IMG/VR virus record: IMGVR_UViG_3300025879_000135
Span: 1 to 21,002 of that record
DNA length: 21,002 nucleotides
Source: a virus
Direction: 5' to 3' (one strand)
Below the pieces are notes generated by a model. It made no database searches, had not been told where the DNA came from, and saw only the letters and a program-made list of their open reading frames with translations. This document shows positions 1-7,406 of this stretch, piece by piece (position 1 is the stretch's first letter; each line of letters starts with the position of its first letter). The position numbers and the translations under genes are program-made.

Positions 1-1
1 C

Positions 2-487
2 GGAAAGGCTTCAACGACTGCTTTGAATGCACTCACCAACAGAGTGAGTACTGCTGAAGGTGAAATTGATACTGTTCAGAGCTCTATTACAACTTTATCC
101 TCAGCCGTTGACGGTAAGGCGTCTGCCACAGCTGTGACAGGATTGACCAATAGGGTGACGGCTGTTGAAGGAACTGCAACGGAAGTCGAACAGCGATACT
201 TTGTGGATTTGGATAACAACGGTCGCGTTGCTGGTGTAGAGCTATATAATGGTACAGGCGGTTCAGCATTTAAGGTTGTTGCTGATAAATTCCAAATCTT
301 CAACGGGACTTCGGATGTTTCCCCATTCACTGTAGCAGGAGGTGTAGTTAAACTATCCAATGCCACAGTGACCGGTCAGATTGACGTTAAGTCATCTACT
401 AGCGGTCAACGCATGGAGATTAACAACACGACTATCACCATTTTTGACGCGTCAGGAAACGTCCGAGTAAAACTTGGAGATATCTAA
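2..487 (+). CDS. Tail-tip/fibre protein, 3' fragment with tail-J-like (DUF1983-type) C-terminal domain
   Basis: The reading frame is open from base 2 to a TAA at 485-487, so the 5' part lies outside the window. The visible protein begins with about 60 residues rich in Ala, Thr and Val carrying 'LTNRV' twice, a pattern typical of trimeric coiled-coil fibre shafts. From about base 197 to the stop there is a compact domain with 'DLDNNGRVAGVELYN', 'VVADKFQIFN', 'LSNATVTGQI' and 'IFDASGNVRV'. This matches my knowledge of the C-terminal/central-tail fibre J (DUF1983) pattern of phage tail-tip proteins. Virtually the same domain ends the gene at 7407-9002. The likely role is a tail-tip or fibre component. 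The TTG at 23 is only an internal Leu codon. A late promoter and an inverted repeat follow directly. The domain call is fairly secure; the overall function is inferred. Confidence 0.75.
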   Translation, partial: GKASTTALNALTNRVSTAEGEIDTVQSSITTLSSAVDGKASATAVTGLTNRVTAVEGTATEVEQRYFVDLDNNGRVAGVELYNGTGGSAFKVVADKFQIFNGTSDVSPFTVAGGVVKLSNATVTGQIDVKSSTSGQRMEINNTTITIFDASGNVRVKLGDI

Positions 488-489
488 TT

Positions 490-518
490 AAAATCATATA
501 AATAGTTCATATGATTTT
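490..518 (+). repeat. Perfect inverted repeat overlapping a late promoter
   Basis: The arms AAAATCATAT (490-499) and ATATGATTTT (509-518) form a 10-bp AT-only-but-one stem with a 9-nt loop, ending 15 nt before the gp8 start codon. The late-promoter octamer overlaps the left arm and loop. RNA read through from the upstream gene could therefore form the hairpin, whereas RNA started near base 510 contains only the right arm. It could also act as a weak terminator for the upstream gene, because the right arm ends in four T. Confidence 0.7.
497..504 (+). promoter_or_regulatory. T4-type late promoter
   Basis: An exact TATAAATA octamer lies 29 nt upstream of the gp8-like start codon in a 46-nt spacer. 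T4-family late promoters consist of this octamer at about -13 to -6 and need no -35 box, which places transcription start near base 510. It is one of three exact copies in the window, each intergenic and each just upstream of a structural gene, so chance is unlikely. Confidence 0.8.
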
Positions 519-533
519 CAACAGGATATTACA

Positions 534-1859
534 ATGCCAGCTATAATTCGACAAACCATGAGCAGGAATCTCGCAAGAGACCTGCTCAATGATGTTATCG
601 CTTCAACTAACGAATACTATATTGGTATTGGTAAGTCTGACGTCTTTAACGATACAGATACGGTGATCAACCCTGTAGATAGTATATTGGAGGAAAAAGA
701 GTTTCGCAATAACCTACAATCTATCAAGAAGGTTGAGGGAGCATCTTTTGCGGCCGCACGGTATAACTGGTCGTCGGGAATGGTCTACTCAGGTTGGAGT
801 GATTCAGGAAATAGCCCATACCCATCTTACGTTTTAAACGACGCTAAGGAAGTATACCTCTGTCTAGAAACAGGCATGACTGAAACTGGCGAGATCAACG
901 TTTCAACAATAGAGCCCAACTACGGTGCTCTTGGTGTCGATCATACCCAACACTTTAAAACAGGTGATGGTTATGTGTGGAAGTTCCTATTCTCGCTAAC
1001 ACCTGAAAATATCTATCAACATCTATCTTCAAATTGGATCCCTGTAGATCTTCCAGAAGAGTCACTGGCTGGCGGCGACTCAATCGAAGACTTACAGTTC
1101 CAGGTTAAGGAAGCGGCGGTCGCAGGACAAATTATTCGCGCAGAGATTGTTGATGCTGGATCCGGCTTCACTAATGCCCCTTCTATAGAGGTTCTTGGTG
1201 ATGGGACTGGAGCGACAGCTACAGCTTACATTAATAACGGCACAATCACTAAAGTTGAAATGACTAGTTATGGTCACAGCTATACGCACGCAACTCTCGT
1301 GATTACTGGCGATGGGGTTGATGGTAAATTACGTGCTGTGATTACGGACATTAATGGACTTGGCTTTGATCCTATCAATGATATGAAGACCAGCTCTATA
1401 ATGTTCAATATTAAACCTAATGGCGAAGAGGGTGGATCCTTTATTGTAGAAAATACATTCCGTCAGATGGGATTGATAAAAAATCCTCTTACTCCATCAG
1501 GTATACCATTCGCGGGTACCGCTTCTAAAGTGTTGCCTTCATTACAGCTAGCTGATACCTCACCCTTTGTGCCCGGTAAAAAGATTACAGGAATGCAAAC
1601 GGGTGCTGTGGCATATGTAAATGAATCCCAGGATAACATGGTTCACTATCATCAAAATGAATCAACCGGATTTGTTAGCTTCAATACTGGCGAAAGTGTT
1701 TCGCAAGAAGGTATAGTTGTCACTGGAGTGATCAGCGATCAGCAGGTTAAAAATGGTATCGATCGAACCTCTGGAGATGTACTTTATATTGAGAATAGAT
1801 ACCGTATTAGACGTGATGCTGAACAGCAAGAAGACATTAAAATAGTGATTACAATTTAG
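534..1859 (+). CDS. 8: Baseplate wedge protein, T4 gp8-like
   Basis: The 441-residue protein has the landmarks of the T4 gp8 baseplate-wedge family in order: 'YYIGIGKSDVF' near residue 28 (T4 'FITFGRSEPW'), an 'ARYNW' segment, 'GDGYVWKFLFSLTP' near residue 143 (T4 'GDGYVWEYLFEIPP'), and a C-terminal 'GDVLYIENRYRI...EDIKIVI' (T4 'GEMIYMENRPPI...EEINILF'). T4 gp8 is 334 residues. The extra length includes a segment around residues 200-265 with two 'GSGF/HSYT-APSIEV-GDG'-type half repeats, like small beta modules in other marine phage virion proteins. gp8 dimers join the inner wedge to peripheral baseplate proteins in T4. The start ATG has an AGGA Shine-Dalgarno at 523-526, 7 nt away. It is followed after 8 nt by the DUF4815 gene. 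The family call is by recalled motif comparison, not a search. Confidence 0.82.
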   Translation: MPAIIRQTMSRNLARDLLNDVIASTNEYYIGIGKSDVFNDTDTVINPVDSILEEKEFRNNLQSIKKVEGASFAAARYNWSSGMVYSGWSDSGNSPYPSYVLNDAKEVYLCLETGMTETGEINVSTIEPNYGALGVDHTQHFKTGDGYVWKFLFSLTPENIYQHLSSNWIPVDLPEESLAGGDSIEDLQFQVKEAAVAGQIIRAEIVDAGSGFTNAPSIEVLGDGTGATATAYINNGTITKVEMTSYGHSYTHATLVITGDGVDGKLRAVITDINGLGFDPINDMKTSSIMFNIKPNGEEGGSFIVENTFRQMGLIKNPLTPSGIPFAGTASKVLPSLQLADTSPFVPGKKITGMQTGAVAYVNESQDNMVHYHQNESTGFVSFNTGESVSQEGIVVTGVISDQQVKNGIDRTSGDVLYIENRYRIRRDAEQQEDIKIVITI

Positions 1860-1867
1860 GATAACCG

Positions 1868-4800
1868 ATGAGCAATTTCACCAGTAAGACATTTAAAGAA
1901 ACATATCGTGACTTTTATGATAAAGAAAGCGGTTATCATCGTGTTTTATTCAATTCAGGTAAAGCACTACAAGCTCGCGAACTAAATGAGCTGCAGACTA
2001 TACTCCATGAAGAGATAGCGCGGTTTGGACGTAACATCTTTCGTGAAGGAGCCACAGTTAAAGCTGGTGGCTCAATAATCGACAACTCTAAAGAGTATAT
2101 CCGGCTGCAAGCTGGTACTCTGGTGCCCGAGAATATTGTAGGACAACAGTACCAAAATGCGCAGGGAATCAAGTTCATGGTAGAAGAGTACCATGAAGCT
2201 ACTGATGTAGATCCTCAAACATTATATGTTAGATACGTCGACACCTCTGCAGTAGTTGACACGAGTGTTCCTGCACGCGTCAACCCAAGCGAGATATTAA
2301 CGCCCGTAGGAGCTACAACCTTTCCTCTTACCGTAGCTTTAGATGGAGACGTTCCTGCTGTGGGTACTGGAACTAGTATATCCGTCAACGAAGGAGTTTT
2401 CTTCGTTGCTGGCCATTTCGTTCACTCTCCTCAGCAATCAACTTACATCGACAAGTATAATTCCAAGCCAACCGTGGACTTTGGATTCCAAGTAGTGGAA
2501 AGTGTTATTACGGAAGGAGAAGACGTTACTCTATACGATAATCAGGGTGCTTTTCCAAACACCGCAGCCCCAGGTGCTCACCGATACAAGATTGAATTGA
2601 CTCCCACTACCCGCGACGCTCTCACAGAGGAAGAAAACTTTGTGTTTGTAGCTCGGATTGTCAATGGGGTAATCACGCGTGAAGTTGACGCTAAAGATGA
2701 TTATAATATCATTAACGACTTACTCGCTACTCGTACCAAAGAAGAATCGGGGGATTATGTAGCCCGCGAATTCAAAACAATAATGCAGGACAAGGATGAT
2801 CTAACTCTAAATCTAGAGGTCACCCCAGGAACTGCTTATGTCGATGGCTACCGATTAGACTTCGGTACTACTAATTTAGATGTCGGGCGCGCTCGTGCGA
2901 CCGGTACCGTAAACAATGATAGCGTAATAGCCCAATACGGTAATTACGTGATCATCGACCCTACCCAAAGTACCGGATTGAGCGAGTTAACCTCATTCGA
3001 TCAAGTTAGCTTGGGTAATGGGGGGACTGCAAACGTTCGTGCTATTGAAAACGTAGGCGGTGAATATAGGCTTTATCTTTTCAATATACAAATGCCTGTA
3101 GGGTCCAACTTCAGAGACGTAACAACTATCACTGGAGTGAGCGGTTCGTGCACATTAAAAGTTCCTGGCCTACTTGGCGGAATCGACAACACGTTACTGT
3201 TTCCACTTCCTCACTCACGTCCTCAAGGTATTGTTGATACTAATTTTACCTCACAGCGTACAATCGAAGCTGTGGCAAACAGCTCTGGTGAAATACTAAT
3301 TTCCGATACTATTAATGGGTCATATCTTCCCGTAATATTCCAGACTGGAGTAGGTCTTGCCACTGGGTGGAGTACAACATCAAATAAAATTACTGGGCTC
3401 ACGCCTTCGACTCCATACATAGTCACATATTACTTTGAATCATCTAACCCCAGGGTTAGATCTAAAATCCCAGTCACTATAACAGAAAATGTTACTATTG
3501 GTGACGGCGTAGCCCCTGTACAAGGCCCAACATTTATACAGGGTACTACAATGTGGCGAGTGGAAAACAGAACTGGAGCCGCAAGTATTGTGTGGAACGG
3601 TGAGCTGATTACTACAGCTAGTGGTGCATCAGATATCACTACCCTTAATGCTGAAGGATTCCAGTATACTCGCGGAAGCACTCAAACGCCCACGTTTACA
3701 ACTACCTTTACGGCTCCAACATCTACCAATCTAAATTATGTAGACTTCGTAGGTAACTATGTCCGACCACTAGACTTTACTAGGGTCAGAGCCAGCATTT
3801 ACGCTGCGCCGGGTTTTACGCGTGTGGAAGAAGAATCATACTCTAGATTTTTAGAGATTGAACTTAGACCAGGTGAGCCTGACTTTCTAGAGCTACCTTT
3901 CACCCGAATGGCAACTAACACTTATGCTGGTCCAGGCCGGGCAAGTACATTCGTCGGAAACTATACGCGTAGCTCCTCATATACCCGATCTAGAGCAAGT
4001 ACCTACACCGGTTACTATACTCAAGGAGAGGGAAGCACTACGGGCGAGAATTATACCTATTATGCCGTATCTCGTCAAGCGTTGGCCAGTAGCCTAGATC
4101 TCTCCGCTATCACGTTAGATTATGCTGATGGCACCAAATTAGTTCAGATCGTTGATGCTTCAGGTAACGACGTTACTGGGTCATTTGAGTTTGATGGCGG
4201 TCAGCGTGATAATTATTACGGACCAATTAAACTTAGACTGAAATCTGGATTAACTGCAGAAGCAGGTTCTCAGTATACTGTTATTTTTCAGCACTACTTC
4301 CATGGGGACGGGGACTATTTCAGTGTCGAGTCGTACCCTACAATTTACAGTAACGTACCGTCATATAAAACATCTTCTGGTGATACAATACAACTGACTG
4401 ATGTATTAGACTTCCGTCCGGTAATTTTAGCGGATGGTATTCAGTCGAGTAGCATCAACACACTACCAAGAAACAAAAGTATTATCAGCGTCGACGCTAC
4501 TTACTACTTACCGCGTATAGACCTTCTGGTAGCTAATACTCTAGATTCGAGGGGTAGACTTGGTACTGGACGCCTACAAATAATTGAAGGTGAGGCGGCG
4601 CTAGATCCCCGTCCACCTCAAGTGCCGGTTGGTTCGCTATCATTATTCCAGATAGATCTGAATGCTTATACAGCAGATAAGAATGATTTATCTACTACTA
4701 GGATTCCGCACAAACGGTTCACTATGCAAGACATTGCAAAGTTGGAAGACCGAATCGATACCTTGTTTGAGCTTACCACACTTAGCTTACTCGAAGCAGA

Positions 4801-7204
4801 TACAGCAACACTGGCGGTATTGGACGAGCTCGGTAATAACCGTACCAAATCAGGATTCATAGCTGACAACTTCAGATCACTAAACTTCTGTGATTTGAAT
4901 AACCCCGATTATCGCGCTTCAGTTGAACCAACAAGTGGAGAGTTGATGCCGTCGTTTAGAGAGAACTCTGTGCGTCTCGCTATGAGGCAAAGCTCGGCTG
5001 TTAAGAAAGGGGATGTTGCAGTACTGCCTCATGTTAACACGTTACTAGCTAGTCAGCTACTGGCCACTGGCAGAATGAATATCAATCCGTTCGCTGTAAT
5101 TACGCAAACCGGTCACATGACATTATCTCCAGCTACGGATGAGTGGGTAGAAGTACGTCAGCTGCCCGAGATTATGCAATCCAACGTACGTCGAACCAGC
5201 ACCGATAGAACTGGTGGTGGGCGCGGTGGTAGGGTTACATCGCGAATCGTAGAAACCACTATCCAAGAGTTTTTAGGAGAGCAGGTTGTTGACGTTGAAG
5301 TAGTGCCGTTCATGAGATCTCGTGAAGTTTATTTCCGGGTCGAAGGACTGAGACCAAAAACTAGAATGTTTGCCTTCTTCGGTAACCAATCTGTGCAGCC
5401 ATGGGTGCGTCAAGAAAATGTATTTAGACTTTTCTCCGATAACCCAAGAGAGTCCGGAAGTGAGTTTGCTAGCGCTAGCGGACACCCGAATGGGTCTACA
5501 GAGCTAGTAACAGACGACAACGGTGTATTGATTGGGTCATTCTTTGTACCAAACACCCCCAGTATGTCATTCCGTACTGGTCAACAAGAATTTAAATTAC
5601 TTGACGTTAGCATCAACGATGACGATATGGCTATTTCATCATCGAGAGCTAACTATGAATCGGTCGGTCGTATTGATGCGGTACAACGCACCATTCGCAG
5701 TACACGAATCGTAGAAACTATCTCTGAGCGCATAGATCCTCTCGCTCAAACGTTCTTCATCGATCAAGTCGAGAATCCTAATGGGTTGTTCCTAACCCAT
5801 GTTAAAGTATTCATGGAGAGTAAAGATAGCGCGATTCCGTTACAAGTACAAATCCGACCCGTAGAAAATGGCATACCAACTACACGAATCGTCCCTGGAT
5901 CAAATAAGTTTGTATCCCCTTCGAATATCAACGTGGTGCCATTAACGCCCGATACTGATATAGCAGATGTTCGATTGTTTGGTGGTACAGATATTGATTT
6001 CGATGAACCTGTGTATTTAACCCCAGGTGAAGAGTATGCCATCGTACTGTTAGCCGAATCGGTTGAATACAACGCGTACGTTGCTGAAACCTACGAGTTT
6101 ATCCTTGGGCCGAATCAGCGAGAAGGTAGAGTGGATAAGCAGCCAACTCTTGGCTCACTATTCTTATCACAGAATGGTTCTACTTGGACACCCGATCAAA
6201 CGAGAGACTTAATGTTTGAGTTGTATCGCGCTGAGTTTGATACAACTGCTAATGTAGTGTTATCTAACACAGAAGTACCTAAGATTACATTAGGTCCAAA
6301 TCCTATCTCAGTTGAGAAGAATAGTGCGTTAGTAAACATTGCCCATCAGGGTCATGGATTCAACGCAAATGACGAAGTTGAGATTAGTGGCGTCCAGGGT
6401 ACTATTGGAGGAATCCCTGCAGCAAGTTTAAATAGTACCCATCTAATAGCAAGTGTGTCTTGGGAAGGATATCAGATTAACGTGGGGACAGTAGCCACCG
6501 CTTCTGTACTAGGAGGAGGCTCTTCAGTTGTAGCAAGTGAGCAGATCATGATTGACGAGATGACTCCTAACATTGCCAACATCACTCCTAACGGAACACG
6601 TATAACGGCAACAGTAACTCAAACATCTGGAGCCTCGTTTGGAGGAAACCGTAACAACCCTCTGTATAATGGTGCATATTCATCTGTGGGCTCAAAGCAG
6701 GTATTCATCAACGATCTCAACCTGAACGATAGACCGACGATTATAGCATCGCCTGATGACATGACCTTCAACATCACTCTATCAACCACTGATACTAAAG
6801 TATCTCCCTTGATTGATCTTCAACGGGTATCAGTAATGACACTAGAGAACGTTATTGATATGGGAACGGCTGCTCAGCATATTACTACACCTGTAATCCT
6901 AGATGAGTCAGCTGTAGGGCTTAAAATACTATTTTCGGCCCATCGGCCAAGTACAGTCGAGTTTGAGGTTTATGTTAAAACAGCAGCAGACGAATCTTCA
7001 CTAGAGGTATCTGAGTGGGTGTTGGTTGACGCTGATAATAACATACCGAGTGACGAGAGTCGAAACGTGTTTAGAGAATATTCATACACCATAGACACTG
7101 ATGATCAATTCAATATATTCCAAGCTAGGGTTGTAATGCAATCAACCAACTCTTCGAAGATTCCTATCATCAGCGACTTCAGAACAATAGCGTTGGCTGT
7201 TTAA
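1868..7204 (+). CDS. Giant DUF4815-type baseplate/tail structural protein with Tyr/Arg repeat insertion
   Basis: This is a 1778-residue virion protein. The N-terminus has the hallmark DUF4815 segment 'FNSGKALQARELNELQTIL' (about residues 28-46) and 'FREGATVKAGG' (58-68). 'TPGTAYVDGYRLDFG', near residue 318, is also typical of the family. In T4-like marine phages, genes of this type lie next to gp8 and are annotated as baseplate or tail-fibre proteins. The rest is beta-rich with no transmembrane segment. The C-terminal 150 residues, including 'FRTIALAV' at the end, look like the usual family end. Residues about 619-730 hold an unusual insertion of Tyr/Phe-Arg-Gly tetrads ('FVGNY', 'YTRSRASTYTGYYT') also found in three other genes here. 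The Shine-Dalgarno AGGA overlaps the gp8 stop, implying coupled translation. The exact baseplate position is unknown; gp10-like or gp7-like are possible alternatives. Confidence 0.8.
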   Translation: MSNFTSKTFKETYRDFYDKESGYHRVLFNSGKALQARELNELQTILHEEIARFGRNIFREGATVKAGGSIIDNSKEYIRLQAGTLVPENIVGQQYQNAQGIKFMVEEYHEATDVDPQTLYVRYVDTSAVVDTSVPARVNPSEILTPVGATTFPLTVALDGDVPAVGTGTSISVNEGVFFVAGHFVHSPQQSTYIDKYNSKPTVDFGFQVVESVITEGEDVTLYDNQGAFPNTAAPGAHRYKIELTPTTRDALTEEENFVFVARIVNGVITREVDAKDDYNIINDLLATRTKEESGDYVAREFKTIMQDKDDLTLNLEVTPGTAYVDGYRLDFGTTNLDVGRARATGTVNNDSVIAQYGNYVIIDPTQSTGLSELTSFDQVSLGNGGTANVRAIENVGGEYRLYLFNIQMPVGSNFRDVTTITGVSGSCTLKVPGLLGGIDNTLLFPLPHSRPQGIVDTNFTSQRTIEAVANSSGEILISDTINGSYLPVIFQTGVGLATGWSTTSNKITGLTPSTPYIVTYYFESSNPRVRSKIPVTITENVTIGDGVAPVQGPTFIQGTTMWRVENRTGAASIVWNGELITTASGASDITTLNAEGFQYTRGSTQTPTFTTTFTAPTSTNLNYVDFVGNYVRPLDFTRVRASIYAAPGFTRVEEESYSRFLEIELRPGEPDFLELPFTRMATNTYAGPGRASTFVGNYTRSSSYTRSRASTYTGYYTQGEGSTTGENYTYYAVSRQALASSLDLSAITLDYADGTKLVQIVDASGNDVTGSFEFDGGQRDNYYGPIKLRLKSGLTAEAGSQYTVIFQHYFHGDGDYFSVESYPTIYSNVPSYKTSSGDTIQLTDVLDFRPVILADGIQSSSINTLPRNKSIISVDATYYLPRIDLLVANTLDSRGRLGTGRLQIIEGEAALDPRPPQVPVGSLSLFQIDLNAYTADKNDLSTTRIPHKRFTMQDIAKLEDRIDTLFELTTLSLLEADTATLAVLDELGNNRTKSGFIADNFRSLNFCDLNNPDYRASVEPTSGELMPSFRENSVRLAMRQSSAVKKGDVAVLPHVNTLLASQLLATGRMNINPFAVITQTGHMTLSPATDEWVEVRQLPEIMQSNVRRTSTDRTGGGRGGRVTSRIVETTIQEFLGEQVVDVEVVPFMRSREVYFRVEGLRPKTRMFAFFGNQSVQPWVRQENVFRLFSDNPRESGSEFASASGHPNGSTELVTDDNGVLIGSFFVPNTPSMSFRTGQQEFKLLDVSINDDDMAISSSRANYESVGRIDAVQRTIRSTRIVETISERIDPLAQTFFIDQVENPNGLFLTHVKVFMESKDSAIPLQVQIRPVENGIPTTRIVPGSNKFVSPSNINVVPLTPDTDIADVRLFGGTDIDFDEPVYLTPGEEYAIVLLAESVEYNAYVAETYEFILGPNQREGRVDKQPTLGSLFLSQNGSTWTPDQTRDLMFELYRAEFDTTANVVLSNTEVPKITLGPNPISVEKNSALVNIAHQGHGFNANDEVEISGVQGTIGGIPAASLNSTHLIASVSWEGYQINVGTVATASVLGGGSSVVASEQIMIDEMTPNIANITPNGTRITATVTQTSGASFGGNRNNPLYNGAYSSVGSKQVFINDLNLNDRPTIIASPDDMTFNITLSTTDTKVSPLIDLQRVSVMTLENVIDMGTAAQHITTPVILDESAVGLKILFSAHRPSTVEFEVYVKTAADESSLEVSEWVLVDADNNIPSDESRNVFREYSYTIDTDDQFNIFQARVVMQSTNSSKIPIISDFRTIALAV
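3722..4060 (+). repeat. Tyr/Arg/Gly tetrad insertion within the DUF4815 protein
   Basis: About 110 residues of the DUF4815 protein change character abruptly to degenerate tetrads: 'YVDFVGNYVRPLDFTRVRAS', 'YTRSRASTYTGYYT'. Aromatic or Arg residues recur every four positions, as in the repeat proteins at 9014, 9550 and 11817. The flanking sequence is ordinary beta-rich virion protein, so the segment looks like an inserted module rather than part of the core. Confidence 0.7.
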
Positions 7205-7205
7205 T

Positions 7206-7406
7206 ATGTTACAAAAAGTAAAGGGTCACACTCATCTAATGAGAGATAAAAGAACCGGAGCGATTCTCAATATGGATCGCTCTGGGATTTCTCAGGCCAA
7301 AGCTAGAAAAGCTGCTCATCAACAAGAGCTGGATAGAATAAATACCTTAGAGAAAGAGATAGCAGAAATAAAGTCGTTGCTTTCTCTAATAGTGGAGAAA
7401 TTGTAA
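7206..7406 (+). CDS. Small coiled-coil protein of unknown function
   Basis: This 66-residue protein starts one base after the DUF4815 stop codon. No clear Shine-Dalgarno precedes it, so translation is probably coupled to the upstream gene. The N-terminal half ('VKGHTHLMRDKRTGAILNMD') resembles a small protein I recall in the same spot in T4-like marine phages. It is basic and has the look of a short beta hairpin. The C-terminal half, from about residue 38, has Leu/Ile at heptad spacing ('INTLEKEIAEIKSLLSLIVE') and should form a coiled coil. Its stop codon abuts the ATG of the next gene. A virion or assembly role is suggested by position only. Confidence 0.75.
   Translation: MLQKVKGHTHLMRDKRTGAILNMDRSGISQAKARKAAHQQELDRINTLEKEIAEIKSLLSLIVEKL

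Noticed and set aside
23-25. TTG at 23 as start of the first gene
   Set aside because: The frame is open to the window edge and the sequence before it continues the same coiled-coil-like composition, so the gene is 5'-truncated.
3223-3681. Minus-strand open frames inside the DUF4815 gene
   Set aside because: They are short, lack start signals and domain patterns, and are covered by a clear large + strand gene.
7337-7344. AATAAATA as a late promoter before the 7407 gene
   Set aside because: It has one mismatch and lies inside a coding region over 60 nt from the next start, in AT-rich coiled-coil codons. Chance is the simpler explanation.
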